A stretch of 64,000 bases of DNA from Ustulina deusta (GCA_023159155.1 JAJNNX010000004.1:1426001-1490000), one strand, 5' to 3'; positions 1 through 13,886 are shown, counted from the first letter of the stretch. Notes: generated by a model from the sequence alone, not told the origin. Numbers and translations: made by a program.

Positions 1-477
1 TATATTTAATTATGCTTATTTTCTGCTAGAAAGGTTATTTTTGTATAGTTTTTATCTAGTTGTGTAGTATTACTATTGCTATATATATAGAAAATGTTTA
101 TATAGTATATAGTGGTTACTTGTTTTATAGCTATTGCTAGATTATTGGGTTTTAAAGTAATACTTATATAGCGTATATTTAGCGTTTGTATAGCGCTTGG
201 TATAATTATTACGTTTAAAAAAAAAGAAATAAATTAGTTATATAATAAAAAAAATAAAAAAAATAAAAATAAAAAAAAGTGGCGTTTATATTTGTTTTTT
301 TTTTAGACTTAATTTATTATATGTTACTTTTATACTTTTGACTCTTTTTTTTTTATAAATCCTATAGTTATATATAATTTTTTACGTTTTATTAATAAAC
401 GTTTTTATTTGTACGGTTAATTTATTTATTAATATAAAGGTTTTTAATGCTTAGTTTAGTGTTTTTTTTATAAATAT
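1..477. other. AT-rich RIP-degraded DNA, no gene
   Basis: Very AT-rich sequence with homopolymer A and T runs and stops in all frames. It lies outside the left target-site duplication of the first retrotransposon. It resembles the RIP-mutated elements elsewhere in the window, but I could not assign it to a family. Confidence 0.6.
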
Positions 478-482
478 ATTAG

Positions 483-726
483 TGTGAAAGGATTCAGCCG
501 AATAGCCAAGAAATACTGTTTATTAACTAACTTAGGGAAAGAAAAAAAAGAAAAAAAACTTTACAAAAACAAAATCTTTGTAATTATATAGCTATTAATG
601 TATTACTAACGCGGAGTTCTAACGCACTTCTTTAACGCATTTCTGTAAAAAGTTCTGTAAGTTCCGGCAGAAATCCAAAACTTCTATTAATTAGCAAAGC
701 TTTTAAAGCTAGCCTTACCTGTAATA
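483..726 (-). repeat. 3' LTR of outer Gypsy element
   Basis: Pairs with 13640-13881. Differences are overwhelmingly G/A and C/T transitions, as expected from RIP. It is preceded by the duplication ATTAG at 478-482. The end reads GTAATA where the partner reads GTAACA, so the canonical CA terminus is mutated. Confidence 0.92.
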
Positions 727-745
727 TTATTTCCTTTCTTTTCCG
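727..745 (-). promoter_or_regulatory. Polypurine tract of outer Gypsy element
   Basis: A pyrimidine-rich stretch (TTCCTTTCTTTTCC around 731-744) lies directly inside the left LTR, giving a purine-rich strand on the minus side. This is the expected place for the plus-strand priming site next to a 3' LTR and supports the minus orientation. Confidence 0.65.
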
Positions 746-972
746 GCTCGGGAGCTATAAAATAGGTAGTATATAATATATAAGCAGTAGCTAACAAGCA
801 AAAAAAATACGCTTTTTTTAAGCAACATACGTTCCTTCTAAGTAATATATATATTTTTTAGGCAATATATATACCTGCCTAGCTAATATATTGCCAATAC
901 GTACTAACCTACTTATTACTACTGCTTACCGCTTTGGCTAGGTTTATATAAACCTTTTTTAGCCCTTCTAAC

Positions 973-999
973 TTTTTTTTTTTTTTTTTTTTTTTTTTT
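973..999. repeat. Poly-T homopolymer
   Basis: A run of about 27 T within the 3' part of the outer element. It is probably slippage or RIP-derived; no other meaning is seen. Confidence 0.8.
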
Positions 1000-2080
1000 A
1001 GTAATAATATTAATTAATAAGTAGCCTTTTTTTTCTTTCGTTAAATATTCCTTTTTTGCTTTGTTATAAAAAGTAGTATACTTATTGTATACTTGTTCCT
1101 ATTATTTATTTGGTATAAAGCAGCTTATATATATTTAGTAGCTAGCTTGGCCTTTGTTCCCTTATTTTTTTGTTTTTTTACTGCTTACTAGCTATAAATA
1201 TATTATTTTTGCTTTAGAACAAATATATAACTTTTATTTATAATATACTTAATATTTATACGTTTTTATATTTTAAAATAAACAAAATACTGCTTCCTTT
1301 TTGCTCTTTGCCTATTAATAAACAGTTTAGTATATTAGCCGGCTTATAAAATATTTTTGCTATTTTTATATAAATATATAAAGTTAGCTATTTTTAAGTT
1401 TAATATATATTTATATTTTATTAATTTATTGCTTAAAAACTAATAAATAATATAAATATTATGTTAGCCTAAATAAAAACTCTAGTTATTTATATAACAT
1501 TATAAATTAGCTGCTTGCTTATTATTTTTTTATTACTTATAATTACTAATCTTTTTATTTATATATAGCTAGTTTATATATTTAAAATAGTTATTATATT
1601 TAAACATTTATTTAATAATACTTATGCTTATAACTATTAAAACGCTAATAATTAAGCGTTTTTTATTTATTTATAAATAGTTTAATATTTGCTAATTTAT
1701 AATAGCAAGCATTAAAAAATAAAAAGCTACTAGTTTTAAAGCTAGTTATTTAATAAACTATTTTTAATCTATATATTAAATATAAATTAATTATTAACTC
1801 TTTTTAATATTAAAAAAAAACTTTTTTAAATATATTAACTACTTTTTTGTCTAGTTATAACTATTTGTTTACTAATAAGTATTAAACAAACAATTAAATA
1901 TATTTAGTAGTTTTTAAATATATAATTATAGCTATTAAACATAATATAGCAGCTATTAAACGTTATACTTTAGGTATAAAACAGCTTACTAATAGCTCTA
2001 TAATTATTAATAATTATTTAAGCATTATTAAACATATAATAAATGTTTATATAAAATGTTTATTTTTAAGCTTTAATAGT

Positions 2081-2320
2081 TGTAACGGTCAGTACAGTCT
2101 TGGCAAGACTTGCAAGGACTCTAGACCTATAAGGCGATAAAATAGAAAGTCTACGCACGGACCAGCCCATACTTCTATAGCTATATATATAGAATCTATA
2201 TCTATTTACTTTATAAACTCTAACTTTTTTTCTTTCTCTTTCCTTTTTTTTTTAGCTTAAAATCTTTGTTTATAGTATTAATAAACTAGCTATAAAAGTT
2301 TTACTTAACTAAGCGTAGCA
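2081..2320 (+). repeat. 5' LTR of nested Gypsy element
   Basis: 240 bp, the same length as its partner. Its first 17 bases differ from the partner's only by transitions. It is preceded by the duplication ATAGT. Confidence 0.95.
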
Positions 2321-2499
2321 CTACTTTAAACTTATTAATTACTTGCTAATAAGCGTTTAATAAAATATATATTTTTTATTTTGCTATAGTTAGCAAAATA
2401 TAAATAAACTTCTTTTTTCTAGTTGTATATCTAATACTAAAAATTATATATTTTATAATATAAACTTAACTTTAATATAATTATAATAAAACTTTTAAC

Positions 2500-3900
2500 T
2501 TTTATGCTATTTAAAAGCAAATAATCTATAAAAAACCTAACTTTAAATACTTTAATTCTATTTTAGGCACTTAAATAATTAAAACAACTCTAGTTATAAA
2601 ATATAACTAGCTTATTATTTTTAAACAATCTTAAGATTTTTATTTCTATAAAAAAAAAAAAATATTTTATATTAAACTTTTTTGCAGATATTTTAAGTAA
2701 ACTAATATTTAAAAAAAAAACAAAGTATTAAAACATAAAAAAAACGAAAAATTAGTACTTAAAAAAAACAAAAAATTAAGATTTAAAAAAACGAAATTTA
2801 AACTAGAGCTAGAACAACTTAATATAAATAACGTACCTAGAAATGTAGCAGAAAATGTTAGAGCTATATAGGTTTGCGATTCTATATTAGTTTTAGCAAA
2901 ACTTTTCTAATAACTAGAAAAAATAAAACGCCAATTTTTTGCTACGCTTATTTTAGCGTTTTTAAAAAATTATTATAATTTAATTATAAAAAGTATATTT
3001 AGAAGTATTAACTTTAAACCTTTTAGCTTTGCTATTTTGCTTGTTTTTTAATTTGTTAGTTTATTTATAACTGCTTTAAACCTTTTTTATACCAAAAAAG
3101 CTAAAGTATAAAGAACTAATCTTAGCAAGTTTGTAGGAAATAAAAACTTGTTTAATAATTAAGTTTATAAACTAGCAGAAAAGTTAAACAAAAATATTAT
3201 TATTTTTTAAACTAAAAATAGCTAACTTTAGTATATTATAAACTAATTAAAAAAGCGTACTAAAAAATCTATAAAAATATATTTTTATTTAATTAAAAAA
3301 TTGTTTAATAGTATTATAAAAATAATCTAAGCTTTATTAGTAGCTTATTATAATTTTAATTAAGTAGTTATTGCTTATAAAATATTTAAAGTTTATATAT
3401 ATAAAACAATTAAAAATATTAATAAATTTATTTTTATATTTAATAGCTTAGTTTAAAAGTATTAATTTATAAAATTATAATAAAAATATAAACTATAGAA
3501 CTATTTTTATATAAACTTAAAAAAAAACTTATATAAAGTTTTTATAGATCTAGATATTTTTTATAAATTATTTATTAATAAAGTTATTAAATTAGTATAT
3601 AATATTAAATAAGCTTATAAAAATTACTAATAAATTAAACCTATAAGCTTAACTAAAAAGAGATCGAACTTAAATAATTAAGTTTTTAGTAAATTTAATT
3701 ATTAATTTTTAGCAAACTTTAAAAGTTTTAAAATATTTATTTTAAAATAGTTAAAATAAGCTTTAACTATAAAAAAAAAGAAAGCCTATTAGGATAATAA
3801 GACCTGTTTTATTTATAGTAAAAAAAAGCATATATTAGTCAACTGCCCTAATTAAAAACCTAAAGTCTTGGGTGTTTAGCTAATAAAAAAAGTATTTAAT
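2500..3900 (+). pseudogene. gag relic of nested Gypsy element
   Basis: The gag nucleocapsid region is identified by a zinc knuckle at 3805-3846 that reads CFIYSKKKHILVNC. It has C-x2-C-x4-H-x4-C spacing, and the second Cys (TGT) has become Tyr (TAT). Upstream sequence is Lys/Asn-rich with many TAA/TAG codons. The left edge of the coding region is only approximate. Confidence 0.75.
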
Positions 3901-4199
3901 AAAAACAGCTTAAGTAGTTTATCTGATTTAGAAAATAAATAGGACTAATAGAAGTTTTTTTATTAGTCCTTCTATTTATTTTAGTTAAAATATATAGCTA
4001 AAATAAATTAATTATTTTTAAAATATTTGCTAAATTATAAATTAATAGTATTAGAATAAAAACTTTAGTTTTATATAATACTAGAGCTTATATTTTTTTA
4101 ATAATTAGCTGTAAATTTATATAATAAGTTAAGCAACAGCTAAAAATAGAAGTGGTTTATTTAGTAAAATTTTAAAAATTTTGCAACTATTGTAACAAA

Positions 4200-7100
4200 A
4201 TAATTAGCGAAGTCCGTAAATATTTAATATATATAATAAAAATTAATAGTTAATAGTTTAAAGACTAAATGTTTTAGGTTATTAATTTTAGTTATAATAT
4301 TATTATTAGTATTAAGTAGTTAGTAAAACAAAATATTTTAATAAAGATTTAAAAATAATAATTAATCTAGCTAGATAATTTATTTTTATTAGCTTAATTT
4401 TTTTTTATAATTATAATTAAACTATTTAGTTATAAATAATAAATTATAAACCTAAAAATATAAAAAAATACTAACTAATATAATTAAGCATTAAAAAAAT
4501 ATTATTAAATATTAAAATAACTTTTTAGAACTAAAATAATTATTTTAAGTATAATTAAAACTAAAAAAATATAAAAAAAACTTAGGACTTTTAAACCTAA
4601 AATAAAAAAGGTTTATATAGTAACTTTTAAAAAAAAAAAATTAAGCTACTATTAAAAAAATTCTATAAAACTTTTAGAACTACTTTTATTAGAATAAGTA
4701 AAAATAGTTAGCTAAAAGGACTTTATAGGAGCTTATTATAATTAAGTTTATAATAATTAAAAATAATAATATTAAGCTATTTAAAAAAAACTTAAAAGTG
4801 ATTAATATTTTATAAAAAAAATAGATTTAGATTAATTAAGTAGTACTATAAAAGACTTTTAATAATAAACCTATTTTATTCCTAAAAAGAAAAAATTTTA
4901 AATATATAAAGTTAGTACGAAGTTTTTTGTTTTTTTAATTATTATATTTAGAAAAGTTTTTTTTAAAAAAAAAATCTAAAACTTTGCTACTATTACAATT
5001 AAGGTTTAATATAGTACTAGAACTTAATAATAAAAAATATGCTTTAGGACCCTACTAATACTAAATACCCGTACAGTTTATTCTTTTTAAAAAGAAGTTT
5101 GTAAATAAGCTACTAGCTATAGACTTTATTAAACAAAGCATAAACCTAAATATTACGTTTGTTTTGTTTGTATTTAAACTTAAGTTAATTAAACGCAAAT
5201 TTATAATTAATTATTAATAAAAAAATATATATTTAAAAGATAAAATTGTACTAGTTCTAAATATTAGTAGTACTATATTTAATTGTTATAATATAACCTG
5301 TTTTATAAAGCTAGATATTATTAAAGCTTTTTATTAATTATTACTAACTTTAGAATTATACTATTTTACTTTTTTCTAAACTTATAAAAAAGTATTTTAA
5401 TAAAAAGTTTTACTATTTGGTTTAAAAGTAAAACTTATATAATAGTAAGCTTTTATTAATATATAAATTTAAAAACTTTTAAATAAATTTGCAAATGTTT
5501 ATATAAATAATATTCTGATCTATTCTAAAATTAAAAAATAGCATTAGACCTATTATAAAAAAATAATCTATTGCTTATATTAAGCCGGGTACTAAAAAAA
5601 TATTAGAAAGTCTTGTTTTAATATATCTATTATTAATTACTTAAAAATAATTATAAAAACTAGAGTAAGGATTAAAATTAACTCTGCTAAAATTTAAACA
5701 ATTTTAAATTAGGATTTTAATAATTTTAAAAATATTAAATTAATTTGGTTGTTTTTTAAGCTTTATAATTATATTTGTATGTTTATTTACCATACTAGTA
5801 AAATAGCTGCCTTTTTAAATTAACTATTAAAAAAAAATAAACTATTTGTAATAGGATTAGAACAAAAATAAGTTTTTAAACATATAAAACTATTAATATA
5901 TAAAGCTTTAGTTTTAGCCTTTTTTAGGCCTAGCTAACTAATACAAGTAAAAACAAATATTTTATATAATATAATAAAAAAAATTATTTAATAATAATAA
6001 AAAAATATAACTTAGAAACTTATAAAATATTTCTTTAAAATAATAATACTAACTAAGCAAGCTTACCTAATTTAAGACCGGGAACTTTTAGTAGTAGTAT
6101 AAACTTTAGAATACTACTACCTAGAACTTCTAAGAACTAAATTTTTTATAGTAACTAATTATTAAGCTTTATTATATTTTTTAAATAAATAGATTTTATT
6201 AATATAATAAGTTTACTAGGCTAACTTTTTATTAAACTTTAATATTATTTTTTAATACTAACTAAAATAAAAAAATATAGTAGCTAATACTTTATTAAAA
6301 AAAATAGTAAAGCTTTTTATAATAAAAGCTAAAAAAGCCAAAAAAAAAATAATAGTACTAGTCCTTTCTAATAAAATATTAAGTTCTATATTAACTATAG
6401 ATATTCTATCTAATACCCTCCGAAAAGCCGACCTAATAAACCTAATCAAATAAAAGAACCAACTGCAAAAACTAGAAAATAAAAACAAAAAATTATATAT
6501 ATTTAAAGTTACTTTAAATAAAACTATCTTTTTTTATATAGCTCTAATTTAAAAAATTTATATGTTCTTAATTATTATATACCAAAGCTAGTACAAAATA
6601 ATCAAAATATTAAAACAAAAATATTATTAGTTTTATTTAAAATATAATTGCAAATAGTACATATGTAATTACTACAACTATAAAAAAAATAAAATATTAT
6701 AAAATAAAACTTCTAGTTTCTTTTACTTATTACTTATATTATTTATAGTATAGTAATACATAGTAATAAATAGTAAAGATATACTACCTAACTAATAAAG
6801 TTATAACTATATATAAATATTTATAAACAAGTTTAGCTGTTTAATTGTAATTTTACCTAGCAAAAAGACTAATATTGCAAAGTCACTAGCTATATAATAC
6901 TATAAGAGTTTATATAAATTTTTAGGTATACTAAATATATAAATATTAAATAATATAAAATTATTTATTTCTAAGTTTATAGCAATAATTAATAGTTTTA
7001 TAAGTACTAAGCACTGCTTTAGTAGCGTTTATTATTTTTAAACTTAAAAAGCAATAAAATTAACTAATTAAAAATTAGATTAATAATTCTATTTTTATAT

Positions 7101-7500
7101 TAATAAGTACTAAAATAACTAGAATATTTATTTTTTTGCTTTAGATTTTATATATAATTTTTTATAATATTTATTAATTAATATATTATTACTAAAGGTA
7201 GTAATAGGAGTGGACATATAAAACTTTTTAATAATAGATTTTAATAAAGTAGTTATAGATTTTAATACTAAGCAATAAATATTTAAATTAATCTATTAAA
7301 CTTAAAACGTTTAAAAAATAATATATAAAGCTATAATTTTTGTATAGAAACAATATAAGCTATAAACTAATAAAAAAAAATATTTAATAAACTTTAAAAT
7401 AAAAAATAAAGTCTTTTTAAAAAAGAAAAGTTTTGTAATATAAGTACTAACTACTAGATTAAACTTATAATTAGTTAGCTTTTTTAAAATTCTAAAAAAA
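4200..7500 (+). pseudogene. pol relic (RT, RNase H, integrase) of nested Gypsy element
   Basis: The RT palm motif appears as VYINNILIYS at 5497-5526, matching the Gypsy pattern VYxDDILIYS with both catalytic Asp codons changed to AAT (Asn). Further down, 6600-6690 reads as the integrase N-terminal zinc region, including KYY* (former YYW) and YICNYYNYK, where a Cys-x2-Cys has its second Cys changed to Tyr. The element therefore encoded RT, then RNase H, then integrase. It cannot be active. Outer limits are approximate. Confidence 0.85.
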
Positions 7501-7994
7501 TAAAAATTTAGTTATGTTTTTGATTTGCTTAATTTTTATATAATAAAGAACTTATTTTATACTAACTAATTACAAAAAGCAAGCAATAATTTTTTATTTT
7601 AACAAATTTAGTTATTGCTTTTGGCCAAAAATATTAATAGCAAAACAGAATTTAAAATTAAACAAATCAAACAATTAAAAATATATAAAAAAAACAAAGA
7701 ACTATAATATTAAGTTGCTTAAAAAAGCTATAATTCTAATAATATTTAATATATAGCTTAAAATTTTAAAAATATACTAATTAAACTTGATTAATTTTAT
7801 AAAACTTATAAAAAAGCTTTCAAATTTTTTATAAAACTATAAAAATAAATATATATAATAGTAGCTAATAAATTTGCAAGCAATTATAAAAATAATAATA
7901 AAGCAGTACGCTATAGAAAAGCTATACAAACCTGTTATTATTAGTAACTTTAAATTAAAACTATATCTAAACTTTTGGTTTTAGAAAAAAGTAG

Positions 7995-8234
7995 TATAAT
8001 AGTTAGTATAGTTTTGGCAAAACTTGTAAAAATTCTAGACCTATAGGGCAATAAAATAAAAAGTCTATGTATAGACTAGCCTATACTTCTGCAGCTATAT
8101 ATATAGAGTCTATATCTATTTACCTTATAAACTCTAACTTCTTTCTTTCCTTTTTTTCTTTTTTTTTAGCTTAGAATTTTTGTTTATAGTATTAATAAAC
8201 TAGCTATAGAAGCTTTACTTGATTGAGCGTGGCA
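7995..8234 (+). repeat. 3' LTR of nested Gypsy element
   Basis: 240 bp. It pairs with 2081-2320, is preceded by a purine-rich stretch (AGAAAAAAGTAG) as expected for the polypurine tract, and is followed by the duplication ATAGT. Confidence 0.95.
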
Positions 8235-8239
8235 ATAGT

Positions 8240-11200
8240 TTAGTATTTATTAATAAGCTTAGTTCTTTTGTTTATATATTTACTAAAGAACAATCTAGTA
8301 GTGCTTTAAGCTTTGCTTATAAGTAGCTATGTTTTAATAAAATAAATAAAGCTAGTAATAAAAATAAAGATAATATAAAGGTCTAGCGGCCTTATAGCTA
8401 TTTAATATTAGTTTTATAACATAGCTAAACCAAAAATTAATATAAATACTTTTGGTAGGCTTTTTTTTAGTTCTTTATATGTTTAATCTCTATTTTTTGG
8501 CCTGTAATAACCTATAATATTAGTAATAAAAAAAAATAAAAAAAAATGATTCCTAATTATAGCACAAATAATACTAGCTTACTAGCTAGTTTGTTTTTAT
8601 TAGCTTTTCTTTTTAGGAGTAAAGCTTTTATATATATAAGCGTTTCTATACTTAGCCTCAAACTGCTCTAGAGCTACAATATTAGTAAAATTATCGAAAG
8701 GTTTTTATATAAATTATTAATAACTGGCCTACTTAATTTTGATTTTATAGCAAATAGGCCTATTTTAGCCCTTTTTTTGCTTGTTTTTTATTTATAAAAT
8801 ATTTTCTATTTAAAATTTATTACTTTTAAGTAGTACTATTAATAATTATATATTTAGATTAACTTATAATAAAAAAAAGTTTATAACTGCTTATTATAAA
8901 AAATTAATATAAAAATAGTTATATATTTTTTTAGGAATATTTAACTTTACTATATAAAAGCTTATAACTTTAGTTATTTTATATTTAGAGTAGAGCTACG
9001 CTAGTTTTTAAAAAAGTTAGTCTATAATAATATTTTTTAAGTTTAGCTATACCTAATTTTTTTTTTAAAGCGGTCTATAAAACTACGCTTATTATTAGCT
9101 ATTTTTTTTATATGCTATTATACTGCAGTTATAATAATTTAAGCAAACTTTTAAGCGTTTTTTAATTATTAAACAAATATTTTAGCTAATACTTTTAGCT
9201 CTTTAGCTAATATAAGCAAACAAATTATTAGTTTGATTAGGTTTATATAATATTTATATTAAACAAAAAATAAACTTAGCCTTATTATAAAAGAATTTTT
9301 ATTATTAATTGCTAATATTACACCTAGTAGTAATGCTTCCTAATCTAGTTATATATAAGCAATAAATATATAAAAATAAACTAGAACTTTTTAATTAGCC
9401 CTTTTTATAGCATTATTTGTTTTAAAATAATAAACAATACTTAGTTTTTATTTTATTTTAACTAGTTTGCAAAAGTATTACTAGAAACTTTTTACCTAAT
9501 TTGTTTTTTTATTACTAATAATTGCTTTTAAAAATCTATAAAAGCACTAAAAACAATATATAAACTGCTTAATATATACTTTTATACTTATTAACTATAT
9601 AGCTTTAATAATAACTATTTTGTTTAACCTATTAGTAATTACTATAATAAAAAATAAGTTATTATTTTTTGTTATAAGAAAATCTATTATAAAATCTATA
9701 AATAGCTTGCTTTAGAACTATTTTAAAACTAAAAATAGTTTAAAAAAGCCTTGCTTTTTATATTTCTAAATAGTCTTTCTACTGCATATATTACAATTAT
9801 TAATAAAACAGCATACTATCTAGTATATACCTAACCAAAAATAGCTCCTAGCTAGCATTACTATAGTCCTATTTTTTTTTAAATATTTTATTAATATTAA
9901 ATTATAATAGTTCTAAATTAAACCGGTTTAAAATAGCTCCTAGTCTAGTACTTATATATAACTTTAATATTATAGAATGCCGTCTGCCCCAATCTTATAT
10001 TCTAAAATATTAATATTTAAAAATTTTTTATTTATTCTTATATCTAGTAGAAACTTTTATTTATTATTTCTTATAGCTTTAATTATTAATTAATAATTAA
10101 AAACCTAATCTAGCGCAATATTTCAAGCTTATTAGAAATTTTTATATATAAAGACCTAATATTTTAAAAATAGTTTATTTTTTTAGGACCTTAATAAGCC
10201 TATTTTTATGTTGCTATATAACTTAAAAACTATTTATTTTTAGCAAAATAGTACAAATTCCCTTTTAATAAATTGTTTATTTATTTTTAAAAATAGGTTT
10301 TATTTTTTCTATAATAAGGCGTCTAGCCGGGCACTATCTGCTCTTGCTCTATAAGTAAGCATAAACCTAAAATTAGCCAAAAACTCAGCCTACTTAACTT
10401 ATTTTTTTAAAAACTTTCTTAAAATTATAAAATATTTTAAGTTTTTATAATCTAAAAACATTAAAAATATTTTTTAAAGCTTTATAGCTTACTATTCTAT
10501 ATATTTATATAGTTTATAATTATTAAAAATTCTTTATTATAAATTTTATAATTATTTTTTACAAATAAAAATTTTTATAAAAAATATATTATTAAAAAAA
10601 AAAATCTATACTTATTATATTAAAATAAATAACTACTATAAACTGCTCTAAAACAATCTGTTTTTAATATTATAAGCTTACTTAGATTAAATTAAACAAA
10701 AACTAGTTCTAATATAAAAAATAACTTAAGCTGCTCAAAAGTAATATTTTTTATATCCTTTTAACAAAATAAAGTCCTTTTTTTAATTAAAACTATAAGC
10801 AATACTATAATATTAGTATACTTCGGTATAAATTGCTTATAAAAGTTTGCAAAACTTAAAAAACTTTTTATACTTTTAAACAATTTAAAAGTTTCTTATT
10901 TGCAAATAATTCTTACCTTTTTAAAGTCTATTTGTATTCCTATTTTAGTTTTAATAATAAATCCCAAATATTTTATTATAATTATTCCGAATTTATACTT
11001 ATTAATATTAAAATATAAACTTATAGCTTATAAAACGCTTAAAATCTGTTTTACTTTTTTTAAATAATCTTTTTTTGACCTGCTTAATTATACTAAAACG
11101 TTATTTATATATACAAAAGCAAAAATATCCAAGTATAAGCATAAAGCAGTATTTATGTAGCGCTAAAACATAACAGAAACATTAAACAATTTAAAAAAAG

Positions 11201-12300
11201 TTACTAACTATTTAAATAAACTAAACCTTATATAAAAAGCTATTTTCTATTTATTTTTTTTTAATATATAATTTATAAAAAGCTGCTTAAATATTAAGCT
11301 TTATAAACTAACAAGCTTTAGAAAAATTTGCTAGTATTTTTTTAATAAAAAAAAAAAATATCTATTTGCTTAGGTTATAGCATTAAGCGCTCTATAATTA
11401 ATGCAAAAATATAACTTTTTTTTTGGTTTTTTTGCAAAAGAAACAAAAGTACTTATAAATAAGCTATTAGCCCTAATATAACCTTTATTTAGTAGCTCTA
11501 TTAATATTTTTTTTAATACTATTAGTTTATTTTATAATATTTTATAAAAAGGCCCCTATAATACTTAAAAACCTATTCTTTCGGAAGTTTATAAAAATAG
11601 TATTTTATAATTAGCTCCTTTGCAATATAAAAAAAGCTTGTCTTTTACTACTCTATCAAACAATAAAGCCTAATCTTTTAATTTTTTTAACAATCAAAAT
11701 AATAATAAAATTAAGTTTTTTAATACTAAAGCTTTTATAATATTTACTAATATAATAGCAAATATTAAAATACTAGCTGTTCTGGTATATTATAGCCTCT
11801 TTATTTCTATAATAAAAACTATTCTATTAAGTTAGTATATATTATATATTTTCTTAATACTTTTAGTTTATAAAATAAATCTAGTCTTTTATATTTTAAA
11901 ATCTCTAGCTTGTTTTATATTAATTATATATTTATAAATAATATAAATTATTTCTAATTATTCTATCTAAAGTTTCCTTAAAATAATATTATGCTTTAAA
12001 TAAAAAACTATATATACTAATATTTTTTATTAAAACTTATTAATATTAGATTTAATATATATTATCTTACTAATAACTCTTTGTTCTATTACTGCTTTTT
12101 TTAGTTTTTTTAGGCTAATAAGAATATATAATAATTATAAACGTTAGGCTAAAGAATTGCTTATTATAGCTATATACTTATAACTTTAATTAACTATTAT
12201 TTTAATAATTAATGTTTTATTGCAAATAAAATCTATAATAAAAAATAGGCTATTTATTAACTGTTCTAACTCTACTACTAAACTTATAAAAATTAAATCT
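8240..12300 (-). pseudogene. pol relic of outer Gypsy element
   Basis: On the minus strand the RT active site reads FVYINNVLV at about 11094-11117, with Y-x-DD changed to YINN (11100-11111), followed by a SRSKK-type segment typical of Gypsy RT. To its left (downstream on the minus strand) an integrase zinc-binding signature, C-N-I-C followed by SRK, lies at 9784-9795. Stops are frequent and of RIP type. The 3' end of the original pol continues left of the nested insertion (727-2075). Limits are approximate. Confidence 0.85.
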
Positions 12301-13600
12301 TTTATATATTCCTACTAGCAACTAAAAACAAAAACTACTTGTTTTTTAAATCTTTATTATTTTTTATTTCTGTGTTCTGCCCTACTGCTATACTAGTAGC
12401 TCTTATTTTGTTTCTAGTTTTTATAAGTTATTAAACAAAAATAAACAAATATTTCGCAATAAAATAGCTGCTTTTCTTATATTACAAGCATTGCTTATTT
12501 GCTTTTTGCTTATTTATTTCTTTGTTTACTACTTATTAAACTCTAGGCTGGTTCTAAACAAAAAAAAAGCCAGTAGCTCCTACCCCTATTATTTTTGTAT
12601 TCCCCTATATATTTATTGCAAGTGGCAAAAAAAAGAATAACAAAAATAGCTATCCTAATAAAAACTTGCCGCTTGCTCCCTAGTTAAAAAGATAGTAAAA
12701 GCTATACCCCTCTAGATAACCTACTATAATTATTACGTTGCATATCTATCCAGTATAATCTAATAGCAAATTATATAAAATTAGCTTATTTATTAGCTAA
12801 GTATTAATAGTTCTTTTTAAAATAGTAAGCTTTATAGTATTATTTTAAAAAATATTACTTATATAAACAAAAGTTCTTTCTTATTCTAAAAAAAATATAA
12901 AAAACATTTTTAAGCTTTGCTTAAAAAAAAACAAGTTTTAAACTAATTTTTTTATTTAATTAATATTAAAGTAGTACTTATAAAAATATGCTATAAATTT
13001 AATAGGATTTTATATATTAGTACGCCTTTTTATAATAAAAAATAGCTATACATCTATTTTTATAAAATTATTAAATATTTTATTAATAATATAAAACTTA
13101 TTAATATTTTTTTTAATAAACTTAATATTTTAAGTTAGCTTATATTTTATAATTATTTTTTATATAAAAAACTTTATATAAAAACTAGTAAACTTTTTGG
13201 GCTATTAAAAAAGTTTTTTTTTAGGGTTATTAATAAAAAGTTTATTAATAAAATAAGCAGCTTTTTTATTAAATATTTTTTAAATAAGAGCTATTTCTAA
13301 AATTATTAGCGCTAAGTTTATTATAAGATTTATTAAAATTTATAGCTTATTACTAAAAAAAAGGTTGCTATAGAGCTATTTAGTTTTTATAGCAAAATAA
13401 TTAATATAGCCCGTTAGATCTTCTTATATTTATATAAAAACAAAAATAATCAAATTATTTATAGTACTAAACTGCTTGTTTAGTTTTTATCTAATAATTT
13501 AGAATATCTAATTACTAAATTTTTCAAAAGCTGCTTGTTAAAAGGGTAGCCTTTTTGCAAAGTTCTTTATAATTTTTTTAGTACTATACAACTAATAAAC
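12300..13600 (-). pseudogene. gag relic of outer Gypsy element
   Basis: The minus-strand segment 12449-12490 keeps exact C-x2-C-x4-H-x4-C spacing. Only the first Cys is intact; the second and last Cys and the His codon are now TAT (Tyr), and the third codon is a stop. This is the gag zinc knuckle, placed upstream of RT as expected. The rest of gag, up to the 5' LTR, has no long open frame. Confidence 0.7.
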
Positions 13601-13639
13601 TACACTAACGCTATTCAAAAAAAGCAAAATTAGTTAATA

Positions 13640-13881
13640 TATAAAAAAATTTAGCCGAATAGCTAGGAAATACTGTTTATTAACTAACTTAAAAAAAAAA
13701 AAAAAAAAAAAAACTTTATAAAAATAGAGTCTTTATAGCTATATAGCTATTAACGTACTACTAACGCGGAGTTCCAACACATTTCTCTAACGTACTTCCG
13801 TAAAAAGTTCTGTAAGTTCTAGCGGAAGTCCAGAACTTCTATTAATTGGCAAGGCTCTCAAGGCTAGCCTTGCCCGTAACA
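13640..13881 (-). repeat. 5' LTR of outer Gypsy element
   Basis: Pairs with 483-726. It ends in GTAACA and is followed by the duplication ATTAG (13882-13886). In its right half it is less mutated than its partner. Confidence 0.93.
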
Positions 13882-13886
13882 ATTAG

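Larger units (their letters stand above)
2081..8234 (+). mobile_element. RIP-degraded Gypsy LTR retrotransposon nested in the outer element
   Basis: Two 240-bp LTRs (2081-2320 and 7995-8234) bound a 6,154-bp element with a perfect 5-bp duplication ATAGT at 2076-2080 and 8235-8239. LTR1 begins TGTAACGG and LTR2 ends GGCA. A purine-rich tract lies immediately left of LTR2, so the element is on the plus strand. Internally, in order: a gag CCHC zinc knuckle (3805-3846), an RT active site read as YINN in place of Y-x-DD (5500-5511), and an integrase zinc-binding region near 6600-6690. The RT-IN order indicates Ty3/Gypsy. All frames are broken by RIP-type stops. Confidence 0.95.
483..13881 (-). mobile_element. 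RIP-degraded Gypsy LTR retrotransposon (outer, minus strand), split by a nested element
   Basis: Direct terminal repeats of about 243 bp lie at 483-726 and 13640-13881, and the element is flanked by an identical 5-bp duplication ATTAG (478-482 and 13882-13886). The right LTR runs TG...CA and the left is a transition-mutated copy of it. Orientation is minus: a polypyrimidine tract, purine-rich on the minus strand, sits just inside the left LTR. Reading the minus strand gives a gag zinc knuckle (12449-12490), then reverse transcriptase (11100-11111), then the integrase zinc-binding region (9784-9795). RT before integrase is the Ty3/Gypsy order. Without the nested element and its duplication it would be about 7.2 kb, a normal Gypsy length. 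No open frame survives. Confidence 0.93.

Noticed and set aside
6258..6488. 76-codon minus-strand frame
   Set aside because: It lies antisense within the pol of the plus-strand nested Gypsy element. Its Phe/Ile/Leu-rich composition is expected from AT-rich DNA.
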